Notes under the pieces: model-generated
Database searches by the model: none
What the model saw: the letters and a program-made list of their open reading frames with translations, nothing else
Told to the model about the DNA's origin: nothing
Position numbers and translations under genes: made by a program
Part shown: piece by piece, positions 1-10,621 of the stretch
How the letters are laid out: each line of letters begins with the position of its first letter
How positions within the stretch are numbered: the stretch's first letter is position 1
Assembly (NCBI RefSeq): GCF_009617575.1
Contig: NZ_WIXJ01000006.1
Span: 62,001 to 126,000 of the forward strand
Direction of reading: 5' to 3'
Source of the DNA: Rhodocyclus gracilis
Lineage (GTDB): Bacteria; Pseudomonadota; Gammaproteobacteria; Burkholderiales; Rhodocyclaceae
Length of the DNA: 64,000 nucleotides

Positions 1-2
1 AA

Positions 3-398
3 GGCGTCAGCGTCGAACTGCCGCGCATCGTCGACGCCTTCGGCGAACTGCGCGCGCTCGCCGATGCGACGCTGGTGGAAGGCGTCGGCGGCTTTCTCGT
101 GCCGCTGGGCGACGAGATCGACGCCGCCCAACTGGCGGTCGCACTCGATCTGCCGGTCATCCTCGTCGTCGGCATGCGTCTGGGCTGCATCAACCACGCG
201 CTGCTCAGCTACGAGGCGATCACCGGGCGCGGGCTGCCGGTCGTCGGCTGGGTCGCCAACCGCATCGACCCCGACATGCCGCGCGTCGAGGAAAACCTCG
301 CCACGCTCGCGCGCCTGTTGCCGGCGCCGCTCCTCGGCGTTGTCGAGCACGGTGTGACGCCCGCTTGCGCTGGCGCCGGACTGCGCCTCCCCGACTAA
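3..398 (+). CDS. bioD: Dethiobiotin synthetase, C-terminal part (cut by window start)
   Basis: ATP-dependent ring closure of 7,8-diaminopelargonic acid with CO2 to dethiobiotin, the penultimate step of biotin synthesis, in the cytoplasm. The reading frame is open from the window edge to a TAA at 396-398 and gives about 131 residues. The visible part carries the family's [11 protein letters not shown] segment and the [11 protein letters not shown] segment that follows the central strand, then a [12 protein letters not shown] nucleotide-base-binding region. The P-loop half lies outside the window. Its stop codon overlaps the stop of the convergent sensor kinase gene by 2-4 bases, so no intergenic terminator exists between them. 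Confidence 0.9.
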   Translation, partial: GVSVELPRIVDAFGELRALADATLVEGVGGFLVPLGDEIDAAQLAVALDLPVILVVGMRLGCINHALLSYEAITGRGLPVVGWVANRIDPDMPRVEENLATLARLLPAPLLGVVEHGVTPACAGAGLRLPD

Positions 399-3343
399 GG
401 TGCGCTTGCGGCGGGGTGGTCGCCGTCAGGCTGACTAGCGCCTGCGTCGCAGTTCCCCGCGCTTCCCGGCCCGTTCTCTGCGGCGAGTTCGGCGGCGAGA
501 CGCGTCAGAGCCGCGTGCAGCTTTGCCACCTCGGCCGTCAGCGCCTCTGGTGACGAAACGTCGTCGGCCCTCTCCGCCATCGCCTCCAGCCCGGCGGCGA
601 GCTGACTACCCACCGTATCGGCGAAGGTGCCAAAGACGCTTTTCAGCGAATGCGCCTCGCGCGCCAGCGCCCCACGCTCGCCGCGTGCCAGCGCCGCGTC
701 CAGTGACGCGCGAGCCGCCGGCAAGCTGCTACGGAAAACTTCGACCACCTGCACATAGAGCGCCACATCGCCGCCGAGCTGCGCCAAGGCCAGCGCCCGC
801 CTCGACGCGCGGCCATCGCCAGACACCTGCGCCGCACCCGACGGGTCGTTAGCCGCATTGCTGGCCAGATGCCTGGCGGCTTCCCCGGCGAGGTTCGTAG
901 CCGCCGACACCATGCCGCTCTTGCCACTCACAGCCTCCCGAGGCGCCAGTGCTGCCAGCTCTTCCGCCGTCAGCGGTGGCAGGACGCTGGCAATCGCCGC
1001 GAATAAGGCCTCGGCGCGCAGCGGCTTGGCGAGATGCCCGTCCATGCCAGCAGCGCGGCACTCGTCCTGCATTTCGCGCGTGACACTCGCCGTCAGCGCC
1101 AGCACCGGCAGGTGCGATGGCCGCCGCGCTTCCTGCTGCCCCGGAGATTCCTGCGCCCTAGAGGAGGCCTCCTCACGACGCAGCGCACGTGTCGCGTCGA
1201 GGCCATCGAGCCGCGGCATCTGGATGTCCATGAGCACCACATCGAAGGGCTCGCTGGCGATACACGCCAGCGCCGCCTCGCCATCGTCGGCGACGACGAC
1301 CTGATGGCCGTGCTTTTCGAGCAGGGCACTGGCGAGGCGCTGATTGATCGGCGTATCGTCGGCCACCAGCACCCGCAGACGCCGCACACCGCTCGTCAGC
1401 GCAGCCATCATGGCGCCAACCGATTCCGGCGGTGGACTCCCGGAATCTGCTCCCGGAATACCCGCCACGAGCGCCGACGCATCGCCGCGCGCCAGAGCGA
1501 GCCGGACACGAAACGTGCTGCCAAGGCCCGGCGTACTGTCGAGCGATATCTCGCCATCCATCATGCGTACGAGCTTGCGCGTAATGGCGAGCCCCAAACC
1601 ACTGCCGCCAAAACGCCGCGTAATCGAGCTATCGGCCTGCGTGAAGGCGGCGAAGACCTCGGCGTGTTTTTCCGGCGCGATGCCCATACCCGTATCGGTG
1701 ACGGCGATCTCCAGGGCGACCGGCGTGGCGGCAGCCACGGGCGCGTCACTCGCTGCCGCCAGGCCAGCCACCTCGACCCGGATACTGCCGGTAGCGGTGA
1801 ACTTGATGGCGTTGCCGACGAGGTTGATCAGGATCTGGCGCAAGCGCGCCGGATCGCCGAGCACGGCGTCCGGGAGAGACTCATCAATGTGCCAGTCGAG
1901 GCGCAAGCCCTTTTGCGCGGCGCGCACGGCGAGCGGGCGCAATGTCTGCGCCAGCCAGTCGCGCAAGGAGAAAGAGACGCGCTCGATCTCCAGACGCCCG
2001 GCTTCGATCTTCGAGAAATCGAGAATGTCGTCGATGATCGACAGCAGCGCATCGGCGGAGGCCTTCACCATCTCCAGATAATCGCGCTGCTGCGCGTCGA
2101 GCGCGGTCTCCAGCGCGAGTTCGGTCATGCCGACGACGCCATTCAGCGGCGTACGCAACTCATGGCTCATCGCGGCGAGAAAGACGCCTTTGGTGTGGCT
2201 GGCCGACTCGGCAAGTTCCTTGGCGTGCTGCAACTGGCGCTCGACCTTCTTGCGCTCGCTGATATCGCGGAACACCCAGAGACGCCCCCGGTAATCCTCG
2301 ACGCGCGGCAGATCGGGGTAGAGGAAGACCGGCGCCTGATCGACCTCGAACACACGACCATCGGCCAGCAGCAGTTCGCGCTCGGCCAAGGCACACGCCG
2401 CGCCGAGCGGCACTACACGCTCGCCGCGCATCAGGGCGGCTGGCGCGTTGGCCGCCGCGCGTGCCACCAGTTCGGCCAACTGCGCCGGACGTTGCAGCAG
2501 GCGCGCCGCCTCGTCGAGCACGGCGGCGGCAGCGACGCCGCACAGCTCGCCACCGACGGCATCGATGGCAAAAAGCGAACACAAGGACTGATTGGCAATG
2601 ACGACCCGACCCGCCTCGTCCTCGAGCATGACGCCAGCGTGCATGCTTTCGAGCAGCGCCGACAGACGCGACGCCATCGCCAGCAGACGTTCCTCTTCGT
2701 CGCGTCGCTCGCTGATGTCCTGAAAGACGACGACGCTGCCGACATACTCGCCGTCGGCAAAGAGCGGCGTCGATACAAGCGATACGGCAAAGGCGCTCCC
2801 GTCGCGCCGGATGAAGGCATCCAGATCCGAACGGAAGGGCTGACGGGCAAGCACCGGCGCATGCAGCGGGCATTCGTCCTGCGCCAGCGGCAAACCGCTG
2901 GCGGTACGAAAGTGCACAGCCTCGTGCACGTTGCGTCCGAGCAGATCGGCGCGCACCCAGCCGAGCAGGCGCTCGCCTTCGGCGTTGATGAAGGAACAGC
3001 GTCCCTCGGCATCGCTGGCAATGATCCCCTGCCCCAGCGCGTCGGTCATGCCAGCGAAGAAACGCTGGCTGGCGGCAATTTCGGCGTCCTGCTGCCGCAA
3101 GCGCGACGCAGCGCGTTTGAGCTCCAGCAAGGGCGAGCGCAAGACCAGCAAAAAGACACCGGCACCGGCAAGGCTGGCCGCGACGGCGATCACGACGCCC
3201 GACAGCGCAAAGCCTTGGGCCTCCGGCAGGTAATACCCGACCAGACTCAAGAGCAGGAGCAACAAACCGAGCAGCAGCGCGAAAACAATGACCGCCAGGC
3301 GAACGCCGATGGAATCCGAAGGAGGCAGGCGGGCAGGTTTCAT
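395..3343 (-). CDS. Hybrid sensor histidine kinase with two PAS, REC and Hpt domains
   Basis: Membrane-bound phosphorelay kinase of about 982 residues. Two hydrophobic segments lie at about 15-37 and 45-68, with almost no periplasmic loop between them, so sensing is probably done by the membrane or by the two PAS domains (about 80-200 and 220-360). The dimerisation/phosphoacceptor motif MSHELRTP has its His at about 394. The ATP-binding domain shows NAIKF, DTGMGI and GGSGLGL boxes. A receiver domain has its Asp in [10 protein letters not shown] at about 706, and a C-terminal Hpt has its His in AHSLKSVFG at about 898. Start: an in-frame start exists 66 bases upstream (3409), but the ATG at 3343 opens directly into a typical N-terminus. 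Neither has a clear ribosome site, and a TATACT box lies just upstream of 3343, so a leaderless mRNA is possible. No cognate response regulator is adjacent; the signal is unknown. Confidence 0.9.
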   Translation of the reverse strand: MKPARLPPSDSIGVRLAVIVFALLLGLLLLLLSLVGYYLPEAQGFALSGVVIAVAASLAGAGVFLLVLRSPLLELKRAASRLRQQDAEIAASQRFFAGMTDALGQGIIASDAEGRCSFINAEGERLLGWVRADLLGRNVHEAVHFRTASGLPLAQDECPLHAPVLARQPFRSDLDAFIRRDGSAFAVSLVSTPLFADGEYVGSVVVFQDISERRDEEERLLAMASRLSALLESMHAGVMLEDEAGRVVIANQSLCSLFAIDAVGGELCGVAAAAVLDEAARLLQRPAQLAELVARAAANAPAALMRGERVVPLGAACALAERELLLADGRVFEVDQAPVFLYPDLPRVEDYRGRLWVFRDISERKKVERQLQHAKELAESASHTKGVFLAAMSHELRTPLNGVVGMTELALETALDAQQRDYLEMVKASADALLSIIDDILDFSKIEAGRLEIERVSFSLRDWLAQTLRPLAVRAAQKGLRLDWHIDESLPDAVLGDPARLRQILINLVGNAIKFTATGSIRVEVAGLAAASDAPVAAATPVALEIAVTDTGMGIAPEKHAEVFAAFTQADSSITRRFGGSGLGLAITRKLVRMMDGEISLDSTPGLGSTFRVRLALARGDASALVAGIPGADSGSPPPESVGAMMAALTSGVRRLRVLVADDTPINQRLASALLEKHGHQVVVADDGEAALACIASEPFDVVLMDIQMPRLDGLDATRALRREEASSRAQESPGQQEARRPSHLPVLALTASVTREMQDECRAAGMDGHLAKPLRAEALFAAIASVLPPLTAEELAALAPREAVSGKSGMVSAATNLAGEAARHLASNAANDPSGAAQVSGDGRASRRALALAQLGGDVALYVQVVEVFRSSLPAARASLDAALARGERGALAREAHSLKSVFGTFADTVGSQLAAGLEAMAERADDVSSPEALTAEVAKLHAALTRLAAELAAENGPGSAGNCDAGASQPDGDHPAASAP

Positions 3344-3533
3344 GGCCGGCGAGTATAACGCGCGTGCGCCATGGACAGCCGCTCGGCGCATCGTCCATAA
3401 TCGCCGCACCCTGCCGCCATGTGCCGGCGCCTTCCCACCTTATCTGCCCCGCCGCCTGCCGCTCGCCACCCTACGCGGCGTCACTTCCGGCCACCTGATC
3501 CGCCTTCGCGGAACCACCTTTGACGAGCCGCGC

Positions 3534-4067
3534 ATGAAGTTTCTTTTCGACCTCTTTCCGGTCATCCTTTTTTTCATCGCTTTCAAGGCGGCCGGCATCT
3601 ACGTCGCCACCAGCGTCGCCATTGCCGCCACCGTCGCCCAGATCGCCTGGGTCTGGCTGCGCCACCGCCGCGTCGAGCCGATGCTCTGGGTGTCGCTTGT
3701 CATCGTCGGCGTTTTTGGCGGCATGACGCTGGCGCTGCATGATGAATCGTTCATCAAGTGGAAGCCGACCATCCTTTACTGGGCGTTCGCCATCGCCCTC
3801 TTCGGCAGCGAGCGCTTCCTCGGCAAGAATCTGATTCGCAAGCTCCTGAGCGAGCAGATGCAGCTGCCGGAGGCGGTCTGGCAGCGACTCAATGTCGCCT
3901 GGATCGCTTTCTTCGTCTTCATGGGCTGTGCCAACCTCGGCATCGCCTACAACTTTTCGACCGATGACTGGGTCAATTTCAAACTCTTCGGTGGCATGGG
4001 CCTGATGCTCGTTTTCGTCGTCGTCCAAGGCCTGCTGCTCGCGAAGTACATTGAGGAGAAACCCTGA
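3534..4067 (+). CDS. yciB: YciB/IspZ family inner-membrane protein
   Basis: Inner-membrane protein of 177 residues, the usual length for the family, linked in Escherichia coli to envelope synthesis and septation. The N-terminus [14 protein letters not shown] is diagnostic, followed by the conserved KWKPTILYW and [15 protein letters not shown] segments. About five hydrophobic helices span the protein. Start chosen at the ATG giving MKFLFD; the open frame runs further upstream but without family similarity. First gene of a tight three-gene unit: its TGA shares a base with the ATG of the next gene. Function is by family, not proven here. Confidence 0.92.
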   Translation: MKFLFDLFPVILFFIAFKAAGIYVATSVAIAATVAQIAWVWLRHRRVEPMLWVSLVIVGVFGGMTLALHDESFIKWKPTILYWAFAIALFGSERFLGKNLIRKLLSEQMQLPEAVWQRLNVAWIAFFVFMGCANLGIAYNFSTDDWVNFKLFGGMGLMLVFVVVQGLLLAKYIEEKP

Positions 4068-4369
4068 TGCTCTACGCCATCATGGCCGACGACCGGCCTG
4101 ATTCACTCGCCGCCCGTCTCGCCGCCCGCCCGGCCCACCTGGAACGCCTGAACCAGCTGCAACACGCCGGCCGTCTGCTGCTGGCCGGCCCCTTCCCGGC
4201 CATCGACGCCAATGACCCCGGCCCCGCCGGCTTTTCCGGCAGCCTCATCGTCGCCGAGTTCGCCTCGCTGGACGAGGCGCGCCAATGGGCGGACGCCGAT
4301 CCCTTCGTTGCCGCCGGCGTCTACGCCAGCGTCAGCGTCCGCCCCTTCCGCAAGACCTTGCCGGCATGA
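4067..4369 (+). CDS. yciI: YciI-like protein
   Basis: Small cytoplasmic alpha/beta protein of 100 residues of the YciI superfamily. It starts [17 protein letters not shown], carries the family HLERLNQLQ and GRLLLAGPF segments, then a region rich in acidic and aromatic residues ([14 protein letters not shown]) around the putative active-site His/Asp. The molecular activity of bacterial YciI is not settled. It overlaps yciB upstream (TGATG) and bolA downstream (ATGA), so the three are almost certainly cotranscribed and translationally coupled. The yciB-yciI-bolA neighbourhood, followed by a parvulin gene, recurs in betaproteobacteria as I know them. Confidence 0.9.
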   Translation: MLYAIMADDRPDSLAARLAARPAHLERLNQLQHAGRLLLAGPFPAIDANDPGPAGFSGSLIVAEFASLDEARQWADADPFVAAGVYASVSVRPFRKTLPA

Positions 4370-4644
4370 GCACGCCGACCGCCGGCGTTGAAGAGCAGTT
4401 GCGCGAGCGACTGGCGCATCTGTCGCCGCGCCGCCTCGAAATCATCGACGAATCGGCGAAGCACGCTGGCCATGCCGGCGCACGCAACGGTGGCGGACAC
4501 TACCGCCTGCTGATCGTCGCCGACGCTTTTTCGGGGCTGACGCCGCTGGCGCGTCATCGCCTCGTCATGGAGGCAGTGGACGATCTCATGCGCGGCGCCG
4601 TGCACGCGCTGAGCATCAAGCCGCTGGCGCCCGAAGACGTATAA
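4366..4644 (+). CDS. bolA: BolA family protein
   Basis: BolA/IbaG-type protein of 92 residues. These proteins bind monothiol glutaredoxins through a [2Fe-2S] cluster and act in iron-sulfur trafficking; some also act as transcription factors in morphology and stress control. The family core is visible as [29 protein letters not shown], with candidate cluster-ligand His residues (HAGH), then the RHRLVMEAV helix and the C-terminal IHALSIK-like strand (here [14 protein letters not shown]). The ATG at 4366 overlaps the yciI stop (ATGA). The extreme 3' end of the gene coincides with a perfect TATAAT that may drive the next gene. Confidence 0.92.
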   Translation: MSTPTAGVEEQLRERLAHLSPRRLEIIDESAKHAGHAGARNGGGHYRLLIVADAFSGLTPLARHRLVMEAVDDLMRGAVHALSIKPLAPEDV

Positions 4645-4645
4645 T
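4640..4645 (+). promoter_or_regulatory. Perfect -10 box (TATAAT) overlapping the bolA stop
   Basis: TATAAT lies 83 bases before the parvulin gene start and overlaps the TAA of bolA. No good -35 hexamer is found 16-18 bases upstream, so either an activator is used or the match is fortuitous. A promoter for the downstream gene is expected here since the gap holds nothing else. Confidence 0.4.
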
Positions 4646-4727
4646 CATCGCGCCGCATCGAGTTATTTTCCGGGCATCGGCGGAGTCACAACCGACCCGA
4701 ACCAACCTAATAAAAGGAAAAAGATCC

Positions 4728-5525
4728 ATGCACAAGCTTTCGACACTGGCCGCCGCGCTGCTCGTCGGCTCCCTGCTTTCGGCACCGGCTTTCGCCGCCG
4801 ACAAGGCTAAAGGGTCGGTTTTTGCGACGGTCAATGGCACTGCCATCTCGCAAGGCACCGCTGACGCCTTCATCAATGAGCAAAAGGCTCAGGGCGCACC
4901 GGATTCGCCGGAACTGAGAAACGCGGTGCGTGAAGAGCTGATTCGCCGCGAACTGCTGGCACAAGAAGCCAAGAAGAAGGGGCTGGACAAGCAACCCGCC
5001 GTGGTCACGCAAGCCGACCTCGCGCGTCAGGCGATCTACGTGCGCGCCTTCATTCAGGAGTACGTGAAGTCGCACCCGATCAGCGACGAAGTCCTCAAGG
5101 CCGACTACGACAAGGTCAAGGCGCAACTCGGCGGCAGCGAATACAAGGCTCGCCACATCCTCGTCGACAAGGAAGACGACGCCAAGGCGATCATCGCCAA
5201 GCTGAAGGGCGGCGCCAAGTTCGAAGAACTCGCCAAGCAGTCGAAGGACCCCGGCTCCAAGGACAACGGCGGCGATCTCGGCTGGGCCAGCCCGGCCAAC
5301 TACGTGAAGCCGTTCGCCGATGCCCTGACCAAGCTGCAAAAGGGCAAGTACTCCGAGACGCCGGTGAAGACCGAGTTCGGCTACCACGTCATCCTGCAGG
5401 AAGACGTCCGCCCGCTGACGCCGCCTCCGTTCGATTCGATCAAGCCGCAGCTCGCGCAACGCGCGCAACAGCAGCAGATCGAAAAGATGGTCAACGATCT
5501 GCGTAGCAAGGCCAAGGTCGAGTAA
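4728..5525 (+). CDS. Periplasmic parvulin-type peptidyl-prolyl isomerase
   Basis: Exported folding catalyst of 265 residues. Residues 1-24 form a signal peptide ending in SAPAFA-A. An N-terminal helical chaperone region (about 30-125) precedes one rotamase domain (about 132-225) with the family landmarks KARHILV, FEELAKQSKDPGSK, NGGDLGW and FGYHVI. The C-terminal QQIEKMVNDLRSKAKVE helix is typical of PrsA/SurA-like and betaproteobacterial PpiC-like proteins. A ribosome site AAAGGAAAA lies upstream of ATG. A strong terminator follows. Probably helps outer-membrane protein folding; a single rotamase domain makes it not a classical SurA. Confidence 0.92.
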   Translation: MHKLSTLAAALLVGSLLSAPAFAADKAKGSVFATVNGTAISQGTADAFINEQKAQGAPDSPELRNAVREELIRRELLAQEAKKKGLDKQPAVVTQADLARQAIYVRAFIQEYVKSHPISDEVLKADYDKVKAQLGGSEYKARHILVDKEDDAKAIIAKLKGGAKFEELAKQSKDPGSKDNGGDLGWASPANYVKPFADALTKLQKGKYSETPVKTEFGYHVILQEDVRPLTPPPFDSIKPQLAQRAQQQQIEKMVNDLRSKAKVE

Positions 5526-5564
5526 GCTCCGCGCGCCCGCCGGCCCAGGCGTCGGCTCCGCGAC

Positions 5565-5603
5565 AAAAAAACGCCGGAACAGTATTACTGTTCCGGCGTT
5601 TTC
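5565..5603 (+). terminator. Rho-independent terminator of the parvulin gene
   Basis: A perfect 12-bp stem (5571-5582 with 5588-5599), loop TATTA, flanked by A-rich and T-rich tracts. Works for the + strand and could work in both directions. Confidence 0.9.
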
Positions 5604-5838
5604 GTTGCGCCGCTGTTTTCGTGGTACCAACGGACTCATCGAGAGGCTGACACCCGCACCGCATGCGGCGCTGGCGACGGAGCAAGCACGGCAGATCGAC
5701 GCCACGCGCCGACTCCACTTACCATAGCGGCCCACCTGCGGCATGGCCGGCGCCTTATCCTCCGTTTGGCTCTCCGCTTGATTTTCCGTTACCCGCCTTT
5801 ACCTTCTTTCCCCGCCCTTCTTTGACAGGAAACGCTCG

Positions 5839-6219
5839 ATGTATCCCGCTCTCCAACACTCGCACGCGCTGACTGCGGCGCTCTCGCTCTTGTTCACCCT
5901 CGCCTGGGCCGCCGTGGCCTGGGGCAAGGTAACGCCAAGCACGACGCTCGGCGGCAAGCAGAAAGTCCTTTACATCGCCAACCGCGCCGTAACCGGCATT
6001 GCCGGTATCACCGGTCTGGCCGTTACTTTCCTCGGCCCCTGGCGCGAATACATCTTCCCCTATCTCGGGCTGGCGGCCTTCGTCGTACACGGCATCTTTG
6101 CCGCCATCTCGAAGCGCGCCTACCTGAGCGGTGAAGACTCGCGGTGCCGCATCGCCTTGCTGATGCAGATCGCTGCGCTGCTTTTTGCCAGCGCCGTCAT
6201 GGCAACGAAATTCGCCTGA
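5839..6219 (+). CDS. Small integral membrane protein, SirB-like
   Basis: 126 residues with four hydrophobic stretches (about 10-28, 45-68, 73-90, 105-123) and little else, starting MYPALQHSHALTAALSLLFTLAW. The pattern 'lH..ta.lSl.lF' near the N-terminus resembles SirB-type membrane proteins, but similarity is weak by eye and no catalytic residues are apparent. The ATG is preceded by AGGAAA at good spacing. It stands alone: a terminator lies on each side. I would call it a conserved hypothetical membrane protein with SirB-like as a hint. Confidence 0.75.
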   Translation: MYPALQHSHALTAALSLLFTLAWAAVAWGKVTPSTTLGGKQKVLYIANRAVTGIAGITGLAVTFLGPWREYIFPYLGLAAFVVHGIFAAISKRAYLSGEDSRCRIALLMQIAALLFASAVMATKFA

Positions 6220-6234
6220 GCGATCTACTCACAG

Positions 6235-6280
6235 AGAGACAGCGCAGCGCGGCAAACGCCGCCCTGCGCTGTCTCTGTTT
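6235..6280. terminator. Bidirectional terminator between the membrane protein gene and purL
   Basis: A 13-bp perfect outer stem (6235-6247 with 6264-6276) with an inner GCGGC/GCCGC stem and AAAC loop. It sits between two convergent genes and ends within 7 bases of the purL stop. The T-tract on the + side is short. Confidence 0.75.
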
Positions 6281-6282
6281 GA

Positions 6283-9200
6283 TCAGCCGATAAAGCGGCG
6301 GGCGTTGCGGAACATGCGCAGCCAGGGCGAAGCCTCGATGCCGGCGGCGTCCCAGTCGGCCGGCCGCCAGGACATCTGCGCGGCGCGGAAGGTGCGTTCC
6401 GGGTGCGGCATCATGATCGTGAAGCGGCCGTCGGCGGTGGTGACGCCGGTCAGCCCGCCCGGCGAGCCGTTCGGGTTGTACGGATACACCTCGGTCGGCA
6501 CGCCGCGGTTATCGACGTAGCGCAGCGCGGCGAGCGAGGCGGCGACGCGCTCGGCCTGCGCCGCGCTGTCGAACTCGGCGCGGCCTTCACCGTGCGAGAC
6601 GACCACCGGCAGGCGGCTGCCAGCCATGCCCGAGAGGAAGATCGACGGCGAAGCGACGATCTCGCTCATCACGTAGCGCGCCTCGAACTGCTCGACGCGG
6701 TTGCGCACGAAACGGGGCCAGTCGGCGGCGCCCGGCACCAGTTCCTTCAAGGCGCTCATCATCTGGCAGCCGTTGCAGACGCCAAGGGCGAACACGTCGG
6801 CACGCGCGAAGAAGCGCTCGAACTCGTCGCGCGCGCGCGCGTTGAAGAGGATGGTACGCGCCCAGCCCTGACCGGCGCCGAGCACGTCGCCGTAGGAGAA
6901 GCCGCCGCAGGCGACGGCGCCCTTGAAGTCGGCAAGGCTGACGCGACCGGCGAGGATGTCGCTCATGTGCACGTCGACCGCGGCGAAGCCGGCACGATCG
7001 AAGGCGGCAGCCATTTCGACTTGGCCGTTCACACCCTGCTCGCGCAGGATGGCGACGCGCGGCCGCGCAGCGCTGGCAACGAAAGGTGCCGCCACGTCGT
7101 CGTTGGCGTCGAAGGACAAGCTCACCGACAGGCCAGGATCGGCGGCGTCGAGGATGCGGTCGTATTCCTGTTGCGCGCAGTCCGGGTTGTCGCGCAGCGA
7201 CTGCATGCGGTAGCTGGTTTCCGACCAGGCGCGCTGCAGCTCGACGCGCTTCTCGGCGAACACCGCTTTGGCGTTGCGCACGACGCGCAGTTCGTCGGCG
7301 GCGTTGGGATGACCGATGAAGTGCGTCGCGGCACCGAGGCCGGCGCCGCGCAGGATGGCGAGCACGGCGTCACGGTCGGCGCGGCGGATCTGCACGACAG
7401 CGCCGAGTTCCTCGTTGAACAAGGCGCGCAGCAGGCGCTCGTCGGCGCGACCGGCCATCAGCTCGGGCTTGCGTTCGGCGCCGTCGACGTCGTTGGCCAG
7501 CGGGTCGTAGCACAGGCCATCCATGTCGAGCGTGACGCCGCAGTGCGCGGCGAAGGCCATTTCGGCAGCGGCGGCGAAGAGGCCGCCGTCGGAACGGTCG
7601 TGATAGGCGAGCAGCAGGCCGTCGCCGGCGAGCTTACGGATGGCGGCGAAGAAGGCGGCCAGCCGCGCCGGCTCGTCGAGGTCGGGCACCTCATGGCCGA
7701 CGGCGCCATACACCTGCGCCAGCGCCGAGGCGCCGAGGCGGTTGCGGCCGGCGCCGAGGTCGATCAGCAGCAGTTCGGTGTCGGCCTGCTCGCGTGCCAG
7801 CAGCGGCGTCAGCGTGCGCCGCGCGTCGGCGACCGGCGCGAAGCTGGTGACGATCAAGGAGAGCGGCGCGACCACCGACTTCGGCGTGCCGGCGTCGTCC
7901 CAGGCCGAGCGCATCGACAGCGAATCCTTGCCGACCGGGATCGACACGCCGATCGCCTGGCACAGGTCGGAAGTGGCGCGCACCGCGTCGAAGAGGCGCG
8001 CATCCTCGCCGGGGAAACCGGCGGCGGCCATCCAGTTGGCCGAGAGCTTGACGTCGCCGAGTTTGCCGATGTCGGCGGCAGCGAGATTGGTCAGCGCCTC
8101 GCCGATGGCCATGCGCACCGACGCCGGCGCGTCGAGCACCGCCAGCGGCGTGCGCTCGCCCATGGCGAAGGCTTCGCCGGTGTGACCGACGAAATCGGCG
8201 AGCGTCACCGCGACGTCAGCGACCGGCACCTGCCAGGGGCCGACCATCTGGTCGCGCGCCGTCAGCCCGCCGACGCTGCGGTCGCCGATGCTGATCAGGA
8301 AGGTCTTGTCGGCCACCGCCGGCAGGCGCAGCACGCGGTAGGCGGCGTCCTTGAGTTCGATGCCGCCGAGCGCGAAGTCGGCGCCGGGCGACGGCAGGCG
8401 CGCCACTTCTCGCGTCATGCGCGGCGGCTTGCCGAGCAGCGCTTCCATGTCCATGTCGACCGGGTTCTCGCCGAAGTGGCGGTCGGTGACGACGAGCTTG
8501 CCGTCGTCGGTCGCTTCGCCGACCACGGCAAACGGACAGCGTTCGCGCTCACAGAGGGCGCGGAATTCGGCCAACCGCGTCGGCGGAATGGCGAGGACGT
8601 AGCGTTCCTGCGACTCGTTGCACCAGATCTCGGCCGGCGACATGCCGGGTTCCTCGATGTGCACCTCGCGCAGTTCGAAACGCGCGCCGCAACCACCGCC
8701 GTGGGCGAGCTCGGGCAGCGCGTTGGACAGGCCGCCGGCGCCGACGTCGTGGATCGACAGGATCGGGTTGCCGTCGCCAACACCATAGCCGACACCTGCC
8801 GGCGCGCCGAGCTGCCAGCAGCGGTCGATCACTTCCTGCGCGCGCCGCTCCATTTCCGGGTTGCCGCGCTGCACCGAGGCAAAGTCGAGGTCTTCCGAAT
8901 TGGCGCCGGTGCTCATCGAGCTGGCGGCACCGCCGCCGAGGCCGATCAGGAGGCCGGGGCCGCCGATCTGCACGAAGAGCACGCCCGCCTTGAGCGTTTC
9001 TTCCTTGAAGCACTGGTCGGCGGCGATGGCGCCGAGGCCACCGGCGATCATGATCGGCTTGTGGTAGCCGCGCACGACGCCGTCGACCGGCTGCTGGTAG
9101 GTGCGGAAATAGCCGGCGAGATTGGGCCGGCCGAATTCATTGTTGAAGGCGGCGGCGCCGATCGGGCCGTCGAGCATGATCTCAAGCGCCGAAGCGATGC

Positions 9201-10338
9201 GCGACGGCTTGCCGTAGGCCGCCGAATCGGCTTCCCAGGGTTGTAGCGCGCCGGGCAATTGCAGGTCGGAGACCGAGAAGCCGCACAGGCCGGCCTTGGG
9301 CTTGGAGCCGCGGCCGGTGGCGCCCTCGTCGCGGATTTCGCCGCCGGAACCGGTGGCGGCACCGGGGAAGGGCGAGATCGCCGTCGGGTGGTTGTGCGTT
9401 TCGACCTTGGCGAGGATGTGCGTCAGCTGCTCGTGGTAGCCGTAGCCGCCGTCGGGCGTCGGGAAGAAGCGCTGCGCAACGCCGCCCTCGATCACCGAGG
9501 AGTTGTCCGAGTAGGCGACGACGGTGCCTTCGGGATGCGCCTTGTGCGTCTCGCGGATCATGCCGAACAGCGTCTCACTGCGCGGCGCGCCGTCGATCAC
9601 CCAGGCGGCGTTGAAGATCTTGTGCCGGCAGTGCTCGGAATTGGCCTGTGCGAACATCATCAGCTCGACGTCGGTCGGGTTGCGCCCGGCGCGCGTGAAG
9701 ATGTCGACGAGGTAGTCGATCTCGTCCGGCGACAGCGCGAGGCCAAGACGCGAATCGGCCTCGACCAGCGCGGCACGGCCGCCAGCGAGCAGATCGACGC
9801 GCGCCAGCGGTTGCGGTGCGACATGGTGGAAGAGATCGGCCGCCCGCGCAAAATCGTCGAGCACGGTTTCGGTCATCCGGTCATGCAGCAGGTCAGCGAT
9901 GTCGGCGCGCTGCGCTGGCGTTAGCGTTCCGGGAAAGGCGACGCGATAGGCGATGCCACGCTCGATCCGCTCGATGGCGTCGAGCCCGCAGTTCCAGGCA
10001 ATGTCGGTCGACTTCGACGACCAGGGCGAAATCGCGCCCAAACGGGGCGTGACGAGGAACAGCTCGCCGGTCGCGGGGCTTGGCGCGCGCTCAGACAACA
10101 GCGCCGCCAGGCGTTCGCGTTCGCCGCCTGCCCAGTCGCGCCGCCGCGCAACGAAATGCCAGTGCTCGGCGGAAACCAGCGTGGCGCCGGGAACGCGTGC
10201 GCTCAGTCGTTCCTGGAGGCGCGCCCGGCGAAAAGCGGAAAGAGCGCTGTCACCGCGCAAAAACTCCAGTCCGGCAACATGACGCGGCGCAGCAGGAGAA
10301 GAGGAAGAAACGACGGAATCAGCAGCAGAATCGGCCAT
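6283..10338 (-). CDS. purL: Phosphoribosylformylglycinamidine synthase (large, single-chain)
   Basis: Converts FGAR, ATP and glutamine to FGAM in de novo purine synthesis. At 1351 residues it is the large proteobacterial/eukaryotic type that fuses the synthetase and glutaminase. The order is N-terminal PurS-like and linker domains, two AIR-synthetase-like halves ([28 protein letters not shown] is clearly visible near residue 310; only its first part is needed to recognise the family), and a C-terminal class I glutamine amidotransferase. The latter has its nucleophile Cys in LGVCNGCQ at about 1188 and the PHPE catalytic His/Glu near the end. The start ATG begins [10 protein letters not shown]; a short Ser/Ala-rich leader precedes the conserved part. 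Monocistronic, with a perfect -10 box about 265 bases upstream. Confidence 0.97.
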   Translation of the reverse strand: MADSAADSVVSSSSPAAPRHVAGLEFLRGDSALSAFRRARLQERLSARVPGATLVSAEHWHFVARRRDWAGGERERLAALLSERAPSPATGELFLVTPRLGAISPWSSKSTDIAWNCGLDAIERIERGIAYRVAFPGTLTPAQRADIADLLHDRMTETVLDDFARAADLFHHVAPQPLARVDLLAGGRAALVEADSRLGLALSPDEIDYLVDIFTRAGRNPTDVELMMFAQANSEHCRHKIFNAAWVIDGAPRSETLFGMIRETHKAHPEGTVVAYSDNSSVIEGGVAQRFFPTPDGGYGYHEQLTHILAKVETHNHPTAISPFPGAATGSGGEIRDEGATGRGSKPKAGLCGFSVSDLQLPGALQPWEADSAAYGKPSRIASALEIMLDGPIGAAAFNNEFGRPNLAGYFRTYQQPVDGVVRGYHKPIMIAGGLGAIAADQCFKEETLKAGVLFVQIGGPGLLIGLGGGAASSMSTGANSEDLDFASVQRGNPEMERRAQEVIDRCWQLGAPAGVGYGVGDGNPILSIHDVGAGGLSNALPELAHGGGCGARFELREVHIEEPGMSPAEIWCNESQERYVLAIPPTRLAEFRALCERERCPFAVVGEATDDGKLVVTDRHFGENPVDMDMEALLGKPPRMTREVARLPSPGADFALGGIELKDAAYRVLRLPAVADKTFLISIGDRSVGGLTARDQMVGPWQVPVADVAVTLADFVGHTGEAFAMGERTPLAVLDAPASVRMAIGEALTNLAAADIGKLGDVKLSANWMAAAGFPGEDARLFDAVRATSDLCQAIGVSIPVGKDSLSMRSAWDDAGTPKSVVAPLSLIVTSFAPVADARRTLTPLLAREQADTELLLIDLGAGRNRLGASALAQVYGAVGHEVPDLDEPARLAAFFAAIRKLAGDGLLLAYHDRSDGGLFAAAAEMAFAAHCGVTLDMDGLCYDPLANDVDGAERKPELMAGRADERLLRALFNEELGAVVQIRRADRDAVLAILRGAGLGAATHFIGHPNAADELRVVRNAKAVFAEKRVELQRAWSETSYRMQSLRDNPDCAQQEYDRILDAADPGLSVSLSFDANDDVAAPFVASAARPRVAILREQGVNGQVEMAAAFDRAGFAAVDVHMSDILAGRVSLADFKGAVACGGFSYGDVLGAGQGWARTILFNARARDEFERFFARADVFALGVCNGCQMMSALKELVPGAADWPRFVRNRVEQFEARYVMSEIVASPSIFLSGMAGSRLPVVVSHGEGRAEFDSAAQAERVAASLAALRYVDNRGVPTEVYPYNPNGSPGGLTGVTTADGRFTIMMPHPERTFRAAQMSWRPADWDAAGIEASPWLRMFRNARRFIG

Positions 10339-10621
10339 GGCGGGCGTCCGGAAACGACAAGCAAAAAATGAAGAGCGAAGAAGGCGCGGGGCGGCGAGGA
10401 AAATCCGGTCGGCACAGAGCGTGGCATGCAGAATGCAAAACGCCGCGACAGCACGACATTCACGACGACGTCGGCGGCCTCATCACGACGCGTCAAGAGC
10501 ACAACGAGTCACAGTGCGTCACAACGATCGGCAACGAACGACAACGAGGCACGGCGACCAACGCCCGGCCCCCGGAAAACCCCAAGCCCCCCAAGGTGCG
10601 CGATTATAGCCCAGAGGGGGC
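10339..10621. other. Intergenic leader region upstream of purL
   Basis: 283 bases with no supported gene. On the minus strand a perfect TATAAT (10603-10608) lies near the far end, preceded by no convincing -35 box. If used it would give purL a leader of about 260 bases. The region is A/C-rich on the + strand, with several short CACGACG-like repeats. I found no recognisable riboswitch. Confidence 0.4.

Noticed and set aside
1034-3358. 774-codon open frame on the + strand across the sensor kinase gene
   Set aside because: Antisense to a kinase with intact domains; the translation is Arg/His/Gln-rich and has no family. Such mirror frames are usual in GC-rich DNA.
6403-9246. 947-codon open frame on the + strand across purL
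   Set aside because: Fully antisense to purL, low-complexity Arg/Glu/Ala/His content, no start signal.
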